Shown one piece after another: positions 19,481 through 29,651 of a DNA stretch of 64,000 nt (its first letter is position 1; each line of letters begins with the position of its first letter). Under the pieces are notes generated by a model. The model had not been told where the DNA came from. It saw only the letters and a program-made list of their open reading frames with translations, and did no database searches. The DNA comes from Mantamonas sphyraenae (taxonomy: Eukaryota; CRuMs; Mantamonadidae). A program made the position numbers and the translations under genes. The DNA lies in NCBI GenBank assembly GCA_026936335.1, contig JAPMXV010000045.1, positions 310,001 through 374,000 on the forward strand, given 5' to 3'.

Positions 19481-20578
19481 TCAGGGCTTGTCGTCGTTGG
19501 GCTCGTCGTCTTCCTTCTTGCCGGCGGCGAGGTGTTGTTTGGTGCGATTTGTCTGGTTCTCGGCCATGCGGATGCGAGAGTACCAGGCAGCACCGGCAAT
19601 GGTGATCATGGCCCCGAGGATAGTGGACGGGCTGACCTGGGTGCCAAAGATCCACACGCCAAGGAGGGTTTGTACACAGGTTTTCGCGTTGCCAGCAATG
19701 TTGCTGGTGAGCGGCGAGGTGTGTTTGATGAGCAGCTGCACCGAAATATTGATGGCAAAGCCGAGGAGGCCCGAGAGAAGGACGGTGTACCAGAAGGAGG
19801 AGTTGTGCACGAGGGAGGAGCGCATAAAGTCGTTGTACTCGCCGTCGCCGAGGACGACGAGAAAGAGGAGGAAGCAGCTGATGAGGGAGTTGTAGTGGAG
19901 GGTGCGCCACACGTCCTTGTTGTGCACGGGCGCAGTCTTTTTGGAAAAGATGGAAAACAGGGAGACAAAGATGGAGGAGGAGACGCCAAAGAGGACACCT
20001 GTCCAGGAGAACTGGAGATCGCCGACGGTGCCCACGACGAAGCCCATCATGACGACGAGGCAGGCCATGAGTGCAGGCCTGCTTGTGGACTCGCCGAGGA
20101 AGTAGTAGGTGAAGGGGATGTTAAAGGCAATGACAAGGGAGCGGGCAATTTGGTAGTACGCAAGGTGCACGTGCTTCAGGCACAGGTTGTTGAGGGCAAG
20201 CATGCCCGAGTAGAAAAAGCCCAGCGGGAACACTTTGACGAGGATGTCCAGATCAAAGTCAAACTCTGTGATGAAGGAGAGGCAGGAGCCCCAGGAAGTG
20301 GCGCCAATCGCCCCGAGAACTATGACCAGGGCGAGACTAAAGGCGATCTGGAGCCAGGTGATGATTAGAGGCCCGGCCTGCTGGAAACCGGAGTTGTCGA
20401 GCATGTATTTGTTGATAAAGACGAGCGAGAGGCTGATGCAAAAGTAGAGGGCAATGGAACCTCCTTGCGCTGCGCGGGAGGAACGCTCCTCGATGGCGGC
20501 AGCCTCGGCAGGTTTGGGTTTGGCCTCTATCTGTTGCTGCTGCGTACTGGGCAGCGGCTGCGGGCCAGAGGAGCTCAT
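19481..20578 (-). CDS. SLC35C1: Golgi nucleotide-sugar transporter, GDP-fucose type
   Basis: 365 aa from the ATG at 20578, with ten predicted TM helices of the TPT/EamA fold. SLC35C1-like signatures are VFINKYML in TM1, NNLCLKHV, YYQIARSL, and the C-terminal HTSPLTSNIAGNAKTCVQT segment. It should exchange GDP-fucose for GMP across the Golgi membrane. Related family members carry other sugars, so the substrate is by homology only. The C-terminal tail is charged (KKEDDEPNDD). The gene converges on ODAD2 (82 bp apart) and starts 55 bp after the stop of the next gene on the same strand. Confidence 0.8.
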   Translation of the reverse strand: MSSSGPQPLPSTQQQQIEAKPKPAEAAAIEERSSRAAQGGSIALYFCISLSLVFINKYMLDNSGFQQAGPLIITWLQIAFSLALVIVLGAIGATSWGSCLSFITEFDFDLDILVKVFPLGFFYSGMLALNNLCLKHVHLAYYQIARSLVIAFNIPFTYYFLGESTSRPALMACLVVMMGFVVGTVGDLQFSWTGVLFGVSSSIFVSLFSIFSKKTAPVHNKDVWRTLHYNSLISCFLLFLVVLGDGEYNDFMRSSLVHNSSFWYTVLLSGLLGFAINISVQLLIKHTSPLTSNIAGNAKTCVQTLLGVWIFGTQVSPSTILGAMITIAGAAWYSRIRMAENQTNRTKQHLAAGKKEDDEPNDDKP

Positions 20579-20633
20579 TGGAGTGGTGGGTGGGAGTATG
20601 CGGCTGGGGTTTTTGCTTTGTGCAGGCGGTCGC

Positions 20634-21422
20634 TCAGTCGTGCGACCGAGTGCGAGCGGTGAGCTCACGAATGCATACGCCGAGGTGGCGGTCCAGTGTG
20701 TCTACCAACATGGAGGCCATCTGTACAGGGAGGTTGCGGGCGTCCAGGTTCCATAGCTCGAGGTGAAGGGTGGCAAACATGTCACGGAAGCCGTGGAGGG
20801 CCTCGCGGGCACCCTGGAGCTTGGCGAGCTCATCCAGACACTGGTGCCTGTCAAACTGGTTGTAGAAGGAGATTTGACGTCGTGCGGTAATCTTGTGGAC
20901 TGCGTTGTCCTTGAGAGCGAGGTCGACTTGGGTGGCAATGTACTGTGCGTCGGGAATGCTGAGCCGGTCGAGGGGATGGGAAGGAGAGCGCACACGATCA
21001 CCAAACTGGAGGGCCTGTGTGAGGGAGCGAGCGTCATTGGGTGGCAGGGCAGCGAGGAGGGCGTCGCGGAACTGTGCCCGACGACGTGGATTGACGCCGA
21101 AGCTCTGTGCGAGGTACCGTGTCGTGCACCGGCTGCCGTTGATGGCGTTGTGAAAGATGTCGTGGACTGCCAGGCTGTGGGTGAGTTTGAACAGGCCTGA
21201 GCGCATGTCAAAGGTGTCGCCGGTCCATTGATCGGCAAGGGAGAGGCGAGCTCGCTTTCGGTCTGGCTGGGCGGCGGAGCTGGATTCTGCGTCTGCATCA
21301 ATTCGGTCCAGAGGAGAGTCGGGTTGGGTCTCGAGCACATTGACCTCTGGACTGCGTGTGTCGTCCTCCGAATCGCTGTCGCGGTCGTCGTGGTCGTCGC
21401 GTTTCCGCTTTCTTGTGGACAT
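20634..21422 (-). CDS. Unrecognised protein with basic nuclear-targeting N-terminus
   Basis: 262 aa from the ATG at 21422. It starts MSTRKRKRDD, followed by an Asp/Ser-rich acidic stretch and a second basic patch (RKRAR) near residue 60, then a mostly helical, polar region without a domain I know. The N-terminal composition suggests a nuclear protein. Only 35 bp separate its start codon from that of the divergent membrane-GNAT gene. Confidence 0.6.
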   Translation of the reverse strand: MSTRKRKRDDHDDRDSDSEDDTRSPEVNVLETQPDSPLDRIDADAESSSAAQPDRKRARLSLADQWTGDTFDMRSGLFKLTHSLAVHDIFHNAINGSRCTTRYLAQSFGVNPRRRAQFRDALLAALPPNDARSLTQALQFGDRVRSPSHPLDRLSIPDAQYIATQVDLALKDNAVHKITARRQISFYNQFDRHQCLDELAKLQGAREALHGFRDMFATLHLELWNLDARNLPVQMASMLVDTLDRHLGVCIRELTARTRSHD

Positions 21423-21457
21423 GGTGGATGCGCGGGGGCGGCCAAACACAGTGAGCG

Positions 21458-22920
21458 ATGAGCAAGCGACTGGTTTATGGTTCCATGATTTTGATGGTGG
21501 CTGCGAGCCACGTGGCATTGCTGGTTCACTTTCGGGACGCTTTGCCTGCCGGGGTTCAGAGCTGGCTGGATCCGCTGGGCAAGCTGGCCAAGGAGCACGA
21601 GGCCATGAACAGGCTGTTGCTCATGATGGGTGCACTGGCGGTGGTGTTGGAAACGTTGGCATGGCTGTGAGTTTGGGGCATGTGGTGAGAGCGGGGAAGG
21701 TCGCAAAAGAATGCCTGTGCGCTGACGTCGACGCGACACGGCGCACGCAAACAGGACACTGGCACTGCAAGGAGTGGTCACCGGGGTGGCAGACTTTCTC
21801 ACATCGCCTCTCATGGGCGTTGTTTACGGTTATGGCACGATCTTTGTGGTCGTGTGGGCGATCTGGTTTCGGGAGATGTCTTTTGCGGAGTACGTGGATC
21901 ACGTCTGGCACAGCGAGGCGGTTCAAGGGTGTGATTTCCGTAGTGCGAAACTCTTGGGTCGGCCATGTAGTGCGCAGTGTTGCGCACAGCTTGGCACAGA
22001 GGTTGCAGGAAGGGGAAGCAATGTAGTCGCCAATTTGGTGCGAAAGAGAGTACATGGTGGATCCTCGGCATGAGTGGATGATGGAGCGTTGGATGGGAAC
22101 GTTGTCAGTTCTTGGAGGGGGCATATTGTTGTTGGTGCGAGCAGAGGAGCAATTGAACGGCAAGGCAGAAAAACCACACGACAAGATGGGGATCATCGAT
22201 CAGCTTGAGGCACAAGACTGGACGCAAGAGGTTGTGGGTGGTGTGAGCACACAGAGCAGCAGCAGCAGCTCAAGCAGCAGCAGTAGCTCAAGCAGCAGCA
22301 GTAGCAGCAGCTCCAACATGGGCAACCCGCTGCAGGTGGTGCTTGTGAACGACCCAGGGCTAGACATGGAATGTCAGGAAGGAAAGGATGTGTTGAGCGG
22401 CATCTTGGATGTAGAAACGCAGTGTTTCGGGGATGCAGCGTACGGTGAACGAGTGTTTCACAGGATTCTGGAAAAGGGAATTCAGCGCGAACAGCTGTGT
22501 TTTTGTGCGGCTCGCGTAGAGCGAGGCCGTGTGCAGGTTGCAGGTTACTGTCTGGCGAGCACCATGCTTGTGAGTGCGGACGAAGTTGGACCCGAAGTGA
22601 CGACGTTCTCCTCGCAATGGCAAGAGGACGACCCAATGCTCTTGATCGCCAGCCTGGGCGTGAGCAAGGATCACAGGCGCATGGGTGTTGGAAGGAGGCT
22701 GCTTCAAACCGCCCTGGAGTATGCGCCAGGGCTGGTGGACACCGATCTAAAGGGCTCGTGCTTGCACGCCAGCATCACCAACGGTTCGGCCCTGCAACTC
22801 TACGAGGATGTCGGTTTCAAACCGGTGTCCCTGATCAAGAACTACTACGAAGGAATGGGCAGTGAGTTTCACGGCGCAAGCAGGCATGCATGGTTCATGG
22901 CGCGTGATTGGGACCAATGA
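21458..22920 (+). CDS. Membrane-anchored GNAT acetyltransferase (candidate fusion)
   Basis: Proposed exons are 21458-21666, 21755-21920 and 22027-22920, 422 aa. Exons 1-2 encode three hydrophobic helices (starting MSKRLVYGSMILM) and join in phase with donor GTGAGT. The second intron (donor GTTCAA, acceptor ATGTAG) is weaker. Exon 3 adds a fourth helix (near LSVLGGGILLLV), a Ser tract from AGC repeats (22255-22312) and a GNAT domain with the acetyl-CoA loop RRMGVGRRLL, LHASITNGSALQLYE and VGFKPV...NYYEG, closest in flavour to N-terminal acetyltransferases such as NAA50/NAA60. The GNAT part could instead be its own gene from an ATG near 22318. Its stop overlaps the next start codon. Confidence 0.5.
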
Positions 22921-24110
22921 AAGGCTGGTTTGTGCTGCTCGTCGTGTTGCTTCTGGCATGGGCCAGCCATGGCGTGGACGTGGCCGAGGAGGTGGCTGTG
23001 GATCGTGCAACCATGCCCACGGACAAGGTGCACGCCTTCTTCTACCTGTGGTACGGGGTGCCTGGTGTGGACGGTCGCTGGAGGCATTGGAACCACACGC
23101 TGCTGCCGCACTGGCGCGAGGACATCCGCGAGCAGTATGCGTACGGGGTGGCCTATCGTCCAGATGAAGACGACATCGGTGCACCGTACTTTCCGCAACG
23201 TGGCCCGTACAGCAGCATGGACCGGCAGACGCTGGTGGAGCAGCTGACGGAGCTGCGCTCCCACGCCGGCGTAGGTGTGGTGTGTGCCTCCTGGTGGGGT
23301 CGCAAGAGCAACCCAAACAGTGTGGATGGCGAGGGCGAAGAGACAGACTCGGCCCTGGAGGTCCTCATGGAGGCCGCCCACGTTGCAGGAGTGCGCGTTT
23401 CCTTCCACCTCGAGCCCTACCCCGAGCGCAACATCACCGATGTCTACGGCGACCTGGCCTACCTCATTGACCGCTACGGGAATCATCCGGCGCTGTACAG
23501 GGATGCTGCACGTGGCAACAAGCCGATGATGTACTTGTACGACTCCTACCACATTCCAAGCGACCAATGGGCGCGTCTCCTCCTCCCCGACGGTGATCTC
23601 AGTGTGCGCGGAAGCAACCTGGACGCTGTCTTTGTCTCGCTTTTCCTCCAGGCTTCCGACTGGACGTTTGTGGAGCAAAGTGGATTTGACGGCATCTACA
23701 CCTACTTTGCCAGCGATGGCTTCACCTACGGCTCCACAGTGCGCAATTGGAACACATTGGTGGCACAAGCCGAGACGCGAAACCTGTTGTGCATCCTGAG
23801 TGTGGGTCCAGGCTACGACGACACGCGCATCCGGCCTTGGAACTCGGCCAACACCAAGCCGCGCAATGGAGGCGAATACTACAGGCGACAATGGCGTGCG
23901 GCGTTGGATGCTGGCGCCCATCTGGTTTCGATCACCAGTGCAAACGAATGGGGCGAAGGCACACAGATCGAACCCGCCGTGCCAAGGACCATCCCATCCA
24001 GTGTGCAGACGCAAGGGAAGCAATCGTACACGTACGAGGACTACGGAGAGGACCCCATGCTGTACCTGAAAATCACCAAGGAGTTTGCCGAGGCCCTTGC
24101 TCAAAGGTGA
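22917..24110 (+). CDS. MANEA: Glycoprotein endo-alpha-1,2-mannosidase, GH99
   Basis: 398-residue-class protein with a signal peptide or signal anchor (MKGWFVLLVVLLL) and a single GH99 domain. Conserved blocks are FFYLWYGVP near the start, ASWWGR, SFHLEPYPERN, and the active-site segment ANEWGEGTQIEPA, whose two Glu residues spaced E-x-x-E match the GH99 catalytic pair. Endomannosidase trims glucosylated mannose from immature N-glycans in the Golgi or ER, which fits with ALG10 nearby, although proximity need not be meaningful. Its ATG overlaps the TGA stop of the upstream GNAT frame. It converges on cathepsin C, 41 bp apart. Confidence 0.88.
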   Translation: MKGWFVLLVVLLLAWASHGVDVAEEVAVDRATMPTDKVHAFFYLWYGVPGVDGRWRHWNHTLLPHWREDIREQYAYGVAYRPDEDDIGAPYFPQRGPYSSMDRQTLVEQLTELRSHAGVGVVCASWWGRKSNPNSVDGEGEETDSALEVLMEAAHVAGVRVSFHLEPYPERNITDVYGDLAYLIDRYGNHPALYRDAARGNKPMMYLYDSYHIPSDQWARLLLPDGDLSVRGSNLDAVFVSLFLQASDWTFVEQSGFDGIYTYFASDGFTYGSTVRNWNTLVAQAETRNLLCILSVGPGYDDTRIRPWNSANTKPRNGGEYYRRQWRAALDAGAHLVSITSANEWGEGTQIEPAVPRTIPSSVQTQGKQSYTYEDYGEDPMLYLKITKEFAEALAQR

Positions 24111-24151
24111 CAGTGCATGAACATTCATTCAGGGTGTGCAGCACTCTCTGC

Positions 24152-25957
24152 TCACACAACCGGGTTCATCCATGCAGGCATGGACTCGATACCAATGCAG
24201 TTGACACCACGCTCGACACGAACGTAGCCCTCCTCGCCCCAGCTGGTGCCCCAGCTGTTCTTGACCTCCCAGTACTTGACACCGTTCTCCACGCCCCAGC
24301 CGGTGACGGTGACGGCGTGGTTGGTGACGTAAAAGTCGTCCTGGGCAGCCTTGTCGTTGGTGTCGGTAAACACACCGCTCTTGTACGCCAGGAAGGCCTT
24401 GTCGACCTCAATGCCCACTGCAATCGGGCCGCGCAGCAGCTCGAGCTGCATGAGGACCTCGGCCTTGTCGTTGTCGGTGGCACCAAAGTATCCACCGACA
24501 TAGCCCCAGTCGTTGACGTGCAGGAACTGGCTCGAGTCGTTGCAGCGGGCCGAGCACATGGTCGGGTTGGCGCTGTTCTGATCGCGACCAGTGTACGGGA
24601 AGCACGACTCGGTCGTGATCTCGAAATCGTGGCCGTACTTGCTCACGAGGTAGGCAAAGCCACCGTTGCAGCCCTGCGAGTACTCGCTGCACGACACAAT
24701 GCTCTGCGGTGCAAAGATGTCCTGGCGCTGCAGGTTGGTGAGGATGCGAAGGCGTGCCTCGAGCACAGCCGTGGTGGCAAAGGTGTAGCACGAGCCACAC
24801 TGCTCCTGGTTGCGAATGGGCGACACATAGTTCTTGCCGCCGACGTTGCGCCAGGAAAAGGTGGTGGGCAGCGACGCGGCAAACTTCTCGTCCATCTCCG
24901 TCAGCTGCGGCTTGCCGCCGGGCGACACAGCACGGATACGCTGGGCGGCCATGCCACCAGCCATGCGCTGCACGTCACGCTTGCTCAAGCCCTCAAAGAT
25001 GGCCTGCTTGGCAGCCACCCATGACTTCTGCACGCTGTTCAGGCGGTCGATCATCTCCTCGTCCTGCTCAAACTTGCTCTCCGGATCAGCCTCCATGGCT
25101 GGCTCCAGGTCCAACATCATGTGGCCCGACACAGGGTGGCTGGCCTCCGTCTGGATGCCCAGGTAGCAGCCCCAGTCAGCGTTCTTGGTGTTGTGCACCC
25201 ATCCGGCCTTGGTCATGTTGCAGTACGACGTGGTCTGGTTGTTCTGCGTCACGTACTCGCTAAAGGCAAAGTACACGTCGTTGTTGATGCGCACCTCAAA
25301 ACCCTGGTTGTAGATGGCTGTCCAGGTGCCGATGTTGCCCTCGTCGTCCGTCACGAGGTTGGGAGGCAGCAGCGTCAGCTGTGTGCGTGCATGATGACCG
25401 TTGTAGGCCCGGCTGTGTCAGTGATCTTATCAGTGCAGGCTGGGGAGGCTCCATGCAGGCGGGAGCGGAGCCTTCTGGACGCACGTCCACGCGAATTTTT
25501 TTGCTCGAGCTCGGATCCAAACCGCACTGCGCACACAGTGCATAGGCACAGCAGTGGCAACCACACAGCTCCACACGTACCGACATCTCGCTCTGCTTGT
25601 TCACGGATGAGCATTTGATGGTGTTGCTCTGGCCTCGGGCGCCAATGTGGAAGGTCCTGCGAGAGAGGGAAAACGGGTTGAGGTGTGTCAGGCTGTGTGT
25701 GTGGCATGCGGTACGTGCAGACGCTGGACATGCGCATACTGGGGCATCGATACACATAGCCACCATGAACGCACGCACAGACGCCACAGCTGTGTGTCCT
25801 CGTGGCGTGCGTGTTTTCTGGAGTGCTCTCAAACGGAAACCTACCATTTGCCCAAGAAGGTCTGCGGATGGCAGTTGGCAGGCGTGTCGGCGCTCACCAG
25901 CACGGCAGCGCACACAATCATGGTCATGACGACAAACACAGCACGAGTTTGGATCAT
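24152..25957 (-). CDS. CTSC: Cathepsin C (dipeptidyl peptidase I)
   Basis: Exons 25957-25845, 25656-25581 and 25378-24152, 471 aa. Exon 1 encodes a signal peptide starting MIQTRAVFVV and the DTPANC motif that begins the cathepsin C exclusion domain. Exon 2 gives TFHIGARGQ, and exon 3 IYNQGFEV and SYCN...GWVH. A propeptide and papain-fold C1 peptidase domain follow, with the catalytic Cys in QCGSCYTF (Tyr after Cys, as in CTSC), the catalytic His in NHAVTVTGWG and the Asn in NSWG. The enzyme removes N-terminal dipeptides in lysosomes. Exon joins are confirmed by phase and by family alignment. The start is 71 bp from the divergent DNAJC21 start. Confidence 0.9.
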
Positions 25958-26028
25958 GATCGACGTCTTTTTGTTTTGGAGCGACGAGCGCGAGAGTGGA
26001 CCCACCACATCAAACCCAAGCCAACGCC

Positions 26029-27968
26029 ATGAAACAGTGCTATTACGAAGTGCTGGGCGTGGAGATGGACGCCACAGAAAAGGATATCCGCAAGGCGTAC
26101 AAGCGGATGGCGTTCAAGTGGCACCCGGACAAGAACATGGACGATCCGGAAGCGGCCAGCGAGATGTTCAAGAAGGTGCAGCTGGCATTTTCTGTGCTCG
26201 GCGACGCACGTGAGCGCAAGTGGTAAGTGAGAGAGAGTGTGTGTGTGGTCCATATGTGCAACTGGAAGGAAGGGAGCAAGGAACAGTTGGCTCACATTCG
26301 TGCCCCACGCGCAGGTATGACTCGCACCGAGACAGCATCCTGCGAGATGACGACGACCAAGCAGAGGAGTATGAAGACCTGTACCAGTTCTGTGTGCGCT
26401 CCTGCTTCAAGGAGTACAACGACGACAAAGAGGTGCGTGTCCCGCGGCGCATTCGTTCCGGGAAAATCCGGGTCTGCTCGCGTGTGCCAGAGAACACTGA
26501 CACACGCATTCGTCACACCGACACCCTCCCCACAGGGATTCTTTACAGTGTACCGGGAGCTGTTTGAGCGCATCGACGAGGAAGAGGCCGTTTGGGGCAA
26601 CGACGACGGCGACGACGCACCGAGCTTTGGATACTCGGACAGCAGCGACCAAGAAGTGGATGCCTTTTACCACTACTGGGGTGCATTCAATACAGTAAAG
26701 CCCTTTGGGTTTGAAGACAAGTATGACACGGGTGACGCTCCGTCGCGGTATGTGCGACGGCTGATGGAGAAGGAGAACCAAAAGGGTCGCACAAGGCCAA
26801 GAAGCTGTACATGGATACATTCAAGCACCTGCTGGAATTTGTAAAGGAGCGCGACCAGCGTCTGCAGTCGAGGCTGGCACGAGAGCGCTCACGTGCGAGC
26901 AAGCAGCGAGCCGAACGTGCGGCCAAGCGAGCGGCCGAAGACGCTGAGCGACGCAAGCGCGAAGAGGCAGTGATCCAGGAGGGAAGTGCAGATGTGCAGG
27001 AGCACATGGCCATGCTGGAGAGTATGGTGGACGAGTTTGACCACTTCAAGGTGGATGACGACGCCGCGGTGAAGGAGTGGTATTGCCAGGCGTGCAGCAA
27101 AGCCTTCAAATCGGCCAAGGCCTGGGAAAACCACGAGAAGAGCAAGAAGCACATCAAGAATATGGACATGCTAATGGAAATGATGATGGAGGAGGAGCAG
27201 CAGCAACAGCAAGGCGTCGAGGAGGTGGATGATGACGACTACGACGACGACGACGACGACGTGCAACTCGACGGGGAGGAGGCATGGCAGCTGCCCCAAG
27301 ATCTGGATTTGGACATGTGGATGGACCAGGAGGATAGTTCAGACGACGAAGTGCACGCAAGCAGCAGCAGCAAACAAAGTGCAGCCGCCATTTCCGACGA
27401 CGAGGACGAGGACGAGGGCGTGCAGGTGGTGTACCTGGACAACGACGAGGAGGATGACGACGAAGGGGATGAAGATGACGACGAAGCACTTGGTGCCGAT
27501 GCAGATCTGCTGGCGTTTGTCCAGGGAGCTGCAGCGCACACGGGGAGCGCCTTTGACGCCCTGGACGACGCACTGGTGGATAGCGAGGATGAACAGGAGG
27601 ACTCAAAGGACCACGATGAAGAGCTGGTGGTGGCGCAGAAGGAGATGGAGGTGGCAGCTGTCGACGAGACCCAGGCGCAGGCAGAAAATGACGACGACGA
27701 CGAGCAGCAGGAGTCACGTGGCAAGAAGGGCAAGCGAAAGAACAAGAAGAACAAGAAAGGGGGCAGCAGCAACAACAAGAACAAGGAGAGCGAGCTTTCC
27801 TGCAACGTGTGTCATGCCAAGTTTGACTCACGGTCCAAGTTGTTCAAACACCTGGAGGATGAGGGCCATGCGCAGGCTGCACGCAACACGGTGCCCATCG
27901 ACGACACCGATGCATCGGCTGGCGGGAAGGGCAAGAAGAAGAAGGGCAAAAAGGGCAAAAAGCGTTGA
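26029..27968 (+). CDS. DNAJC21: J protein with two C2H2 zinc fingers, DNAJC21/Jjj1 type (frameshifted)
   Basis: Exons 26029-26222, 26315-26432 and 26536-27968. The N-terminal J domain has WHPDKN. A conserved DNAJC21 middle follows (EDLYQF, GFFTVYRELF, FYHYWGAFNT, MEKENQK), then a coiled, basic helix. A first zinc finger (WYCQACSKAFKS...H) lies near 27085, then long acidic stretches from GAC/GAG repeats, a second finger (LSCNVCHAKF) and a Lys-rich tail. Yeast Jjj1 works with Hsc70 to recycle 60S export factors. The frame breaks in 26785-26800: after MEKENQKGR it must drop back one base to reach KKLYMDTFKHLLEF. Exon length is one base short of a multiple of three. The corrected product would be ~581 aa. 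Confidence 0.85.
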
Positions 27969-27982
27969 GGGGGCCAAAGGAA

Positions 27983-29614
27983 ATGCAGCGGAAACGGGTT
28001 CTCGTGATCGGTCGTGGGATGTTCGGCCGCAGAGTGGCCGCCCAATTGGAGGCACAACCAGACGTGGATGTCGTTGTCGCGGCGCGCACAAGCACCGTCT
28101 TGTCAATGGATGTGCGAAACTCGGATTCTGTTCACAAGGCGCTTGCGGAAGTGCGGCCGTCGGTGGTCGTCGACACTGCTGGCCCGTTCCAGGCCCGCAC
28201 AGACTCTGTCCATCTTGCAAAGGCCGCCCTGTCCATGAACGCCCACTACGTGGACATCAGTGACTCGCATGCCTACTCTTCGCTCATGGTTGACCAGGAG
28301 ACAAACACGCTGGCACGGGAGCGCGGCTTGGCCGTTGTCAGCGGCGCTTCCACCTTCCCCGCAGTCACAGCAGCCGTCTGCGACCGATACACGGCTTCCA
28401 TGGCTCAGGTGGACGATATCCACATTGCCTTTGCCTCTGGAAACCAGAATGAGAGCAGTCCTGCAACGATGGCGTCCATTCTCGGCGACCTGGACACCAC
28501 ACACCGCGTCTTTCGCGACGGCCGATGGCAAGAAAGTGTAAACTGGGATGTGCCACAAAGGGTGCTCTTTCACGGCTCTGGCCTGCGTCGCTGGTGTTCA
28601 AACGTGGACCAAATCGACACGGCCGAGTTTCCGCAGCGCTACGGCGTGACACGCAATGTCACCACGCTGGCAGGGTTGGAGATTGGATCCATGGTGTGGG
28701 GTACCTGGCTTCTGGGCAAGCTCAAGCGCCATGGCGTGCTGCGGTCCATCCCGCAACGGCCTTTGGAGCTCGTCCACAAGGCACTGCAGCCCTTGGGCAC
28801 CAAAGACGGCACCCTACGCGTTGTTATCCGTGGAACAGATGCACAAGGCCAACCTGTACATACGCACTGGTCTCTGCTGGGCACGGGAGGCGATGGCCCA
28901 ATGGTTGCCGCCACGCCCGCCGCGCTTGTCACGCGCAAGCTCCTTGACGGCCATATCGAGCCGGGTGCCTCGCTGTGCATGGGCCACGTTAGCTTGGAGG
29001 AGATGGAGGACTATTGGGTCGCCAACAGGTGGAACATCCATGCGGTGGAGGACGGCATCGGCAGCGACGAAACTGGCCCTTTCATGGCTGGCCTTGGCAG
29101 GAAGCACGCCAAGGCTCTCCCTGCATTCTTTCGTCGCTTCCATGCCGACAAAGGACTGGTGGATGGCGTGTTTGACATCACGCGTGCTCCGGGATTGATC
29201 GGCTTCCTGTGTGATCTCCGCGGTTTGCCAAAGCCGGGCTCACGGCTGCCCACCGTTGTTGTCAGCCAAGGAGGACAATGGGCTCGATTCTTTGGCGACA
29301 ACAACGTCATGCTTAGCCGTTGGGACATCCGAGGCGGCCTGGTGGTGGAAATGTTCTGGCCCCTGGCCTTTGGGTTCCATCTGCTGCCCATCCTTGGCCC
29401 CGACGGCTCTGTGCAGGGATTCTCCCACGTCTCTGCTCGCATGTGGGTGTTTGGAGTGCCCGTGCCTCACTTTCTCGCCCTCCGCCCCGATGGCGAGTCT
29501 GTCGTGGATGGTGACGGGTGGCGAGTCAACGTGTCGCTGCAGGCTCCCATCTTTGGAGAGCTGCTGCGCTACACAGGACGTGTGTGGCCCCACCACCATC
29601 AAGCAGATGTATAA
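27983..29614 (+). CDS. Saccharopine-dehydrogenase-like oxidoreductase fused to DUF4166
   Basis: 543 aa in one exon. The N-terminus is a Rossmann NAD(P)-binding domain (VLVIGRGMFG, then VVDTAGPFQ and YVDISDSHAY) of the saccharopine dehydrogenase-like class. The C-terminal ~170 residues (from about GLGRKHAKALPAFFRRFH through GLLLRY-type ending FGELLRYTGRVW) match DUF4166. The pairing of these two domains is known mainly from bacteria; lysine metabolism is not implied. The ATG at 27983 is only 14 bp after the DNAJC21 stop on the same strand. Absence of introns and the bacterial-type architecture make lateral origin plausible but unproven. Confidence 0.75.
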   Translation: MQRKRVLVIGRGMFGRRVAAQLEAQPDVDVVVAARTSTVLSMDVRNSDSVHKALAEVRPSVVVDTAGPFQARTDSVHLAKAALSMNAHYVDISDSHAYSSLMVDQETNTLARERGLAVVSGASTFPAVTAAVCDRYTASMAQVDDIHIAFASGNQNESSPATMASILGDLDTTHRVFRDGRWQESVNWDVPQRVLFHGSGLRRWCSNVDQIDTAEFPQRYGVTRNVTTLAGLEIGSMVWGTWLLGKLKRHGVLRSIPQRPLELVHKALQPLGTKDGTLRVVIRGTDAQGQPVHTHWSLLGTGGDGPMVAATPAALVTRKLLDGHIEPGASLCMGHVSLEEMEDYWVANRWNIHAVEDGIGSDETGPFMAGLGRKHAKALPAFFRRFHADKGLVDGVFDITRAPGLIGFLCDLRGLPKPGSRLPTVVVSQGGQWARFFGDNNVMLSRWDIRGGLVVEMFWPLAFGFHLLPILGPDGSVQGFSHVSARMWVFGVPVPHFLALRPDGESVVDGDGWRVNVSLQAPIFGELLRYTGRVWPHHHQADV

Positions 29615-29651
29615 TGTATTGTAGTTGTTGTACATGTGTAGGCTAATTTCA

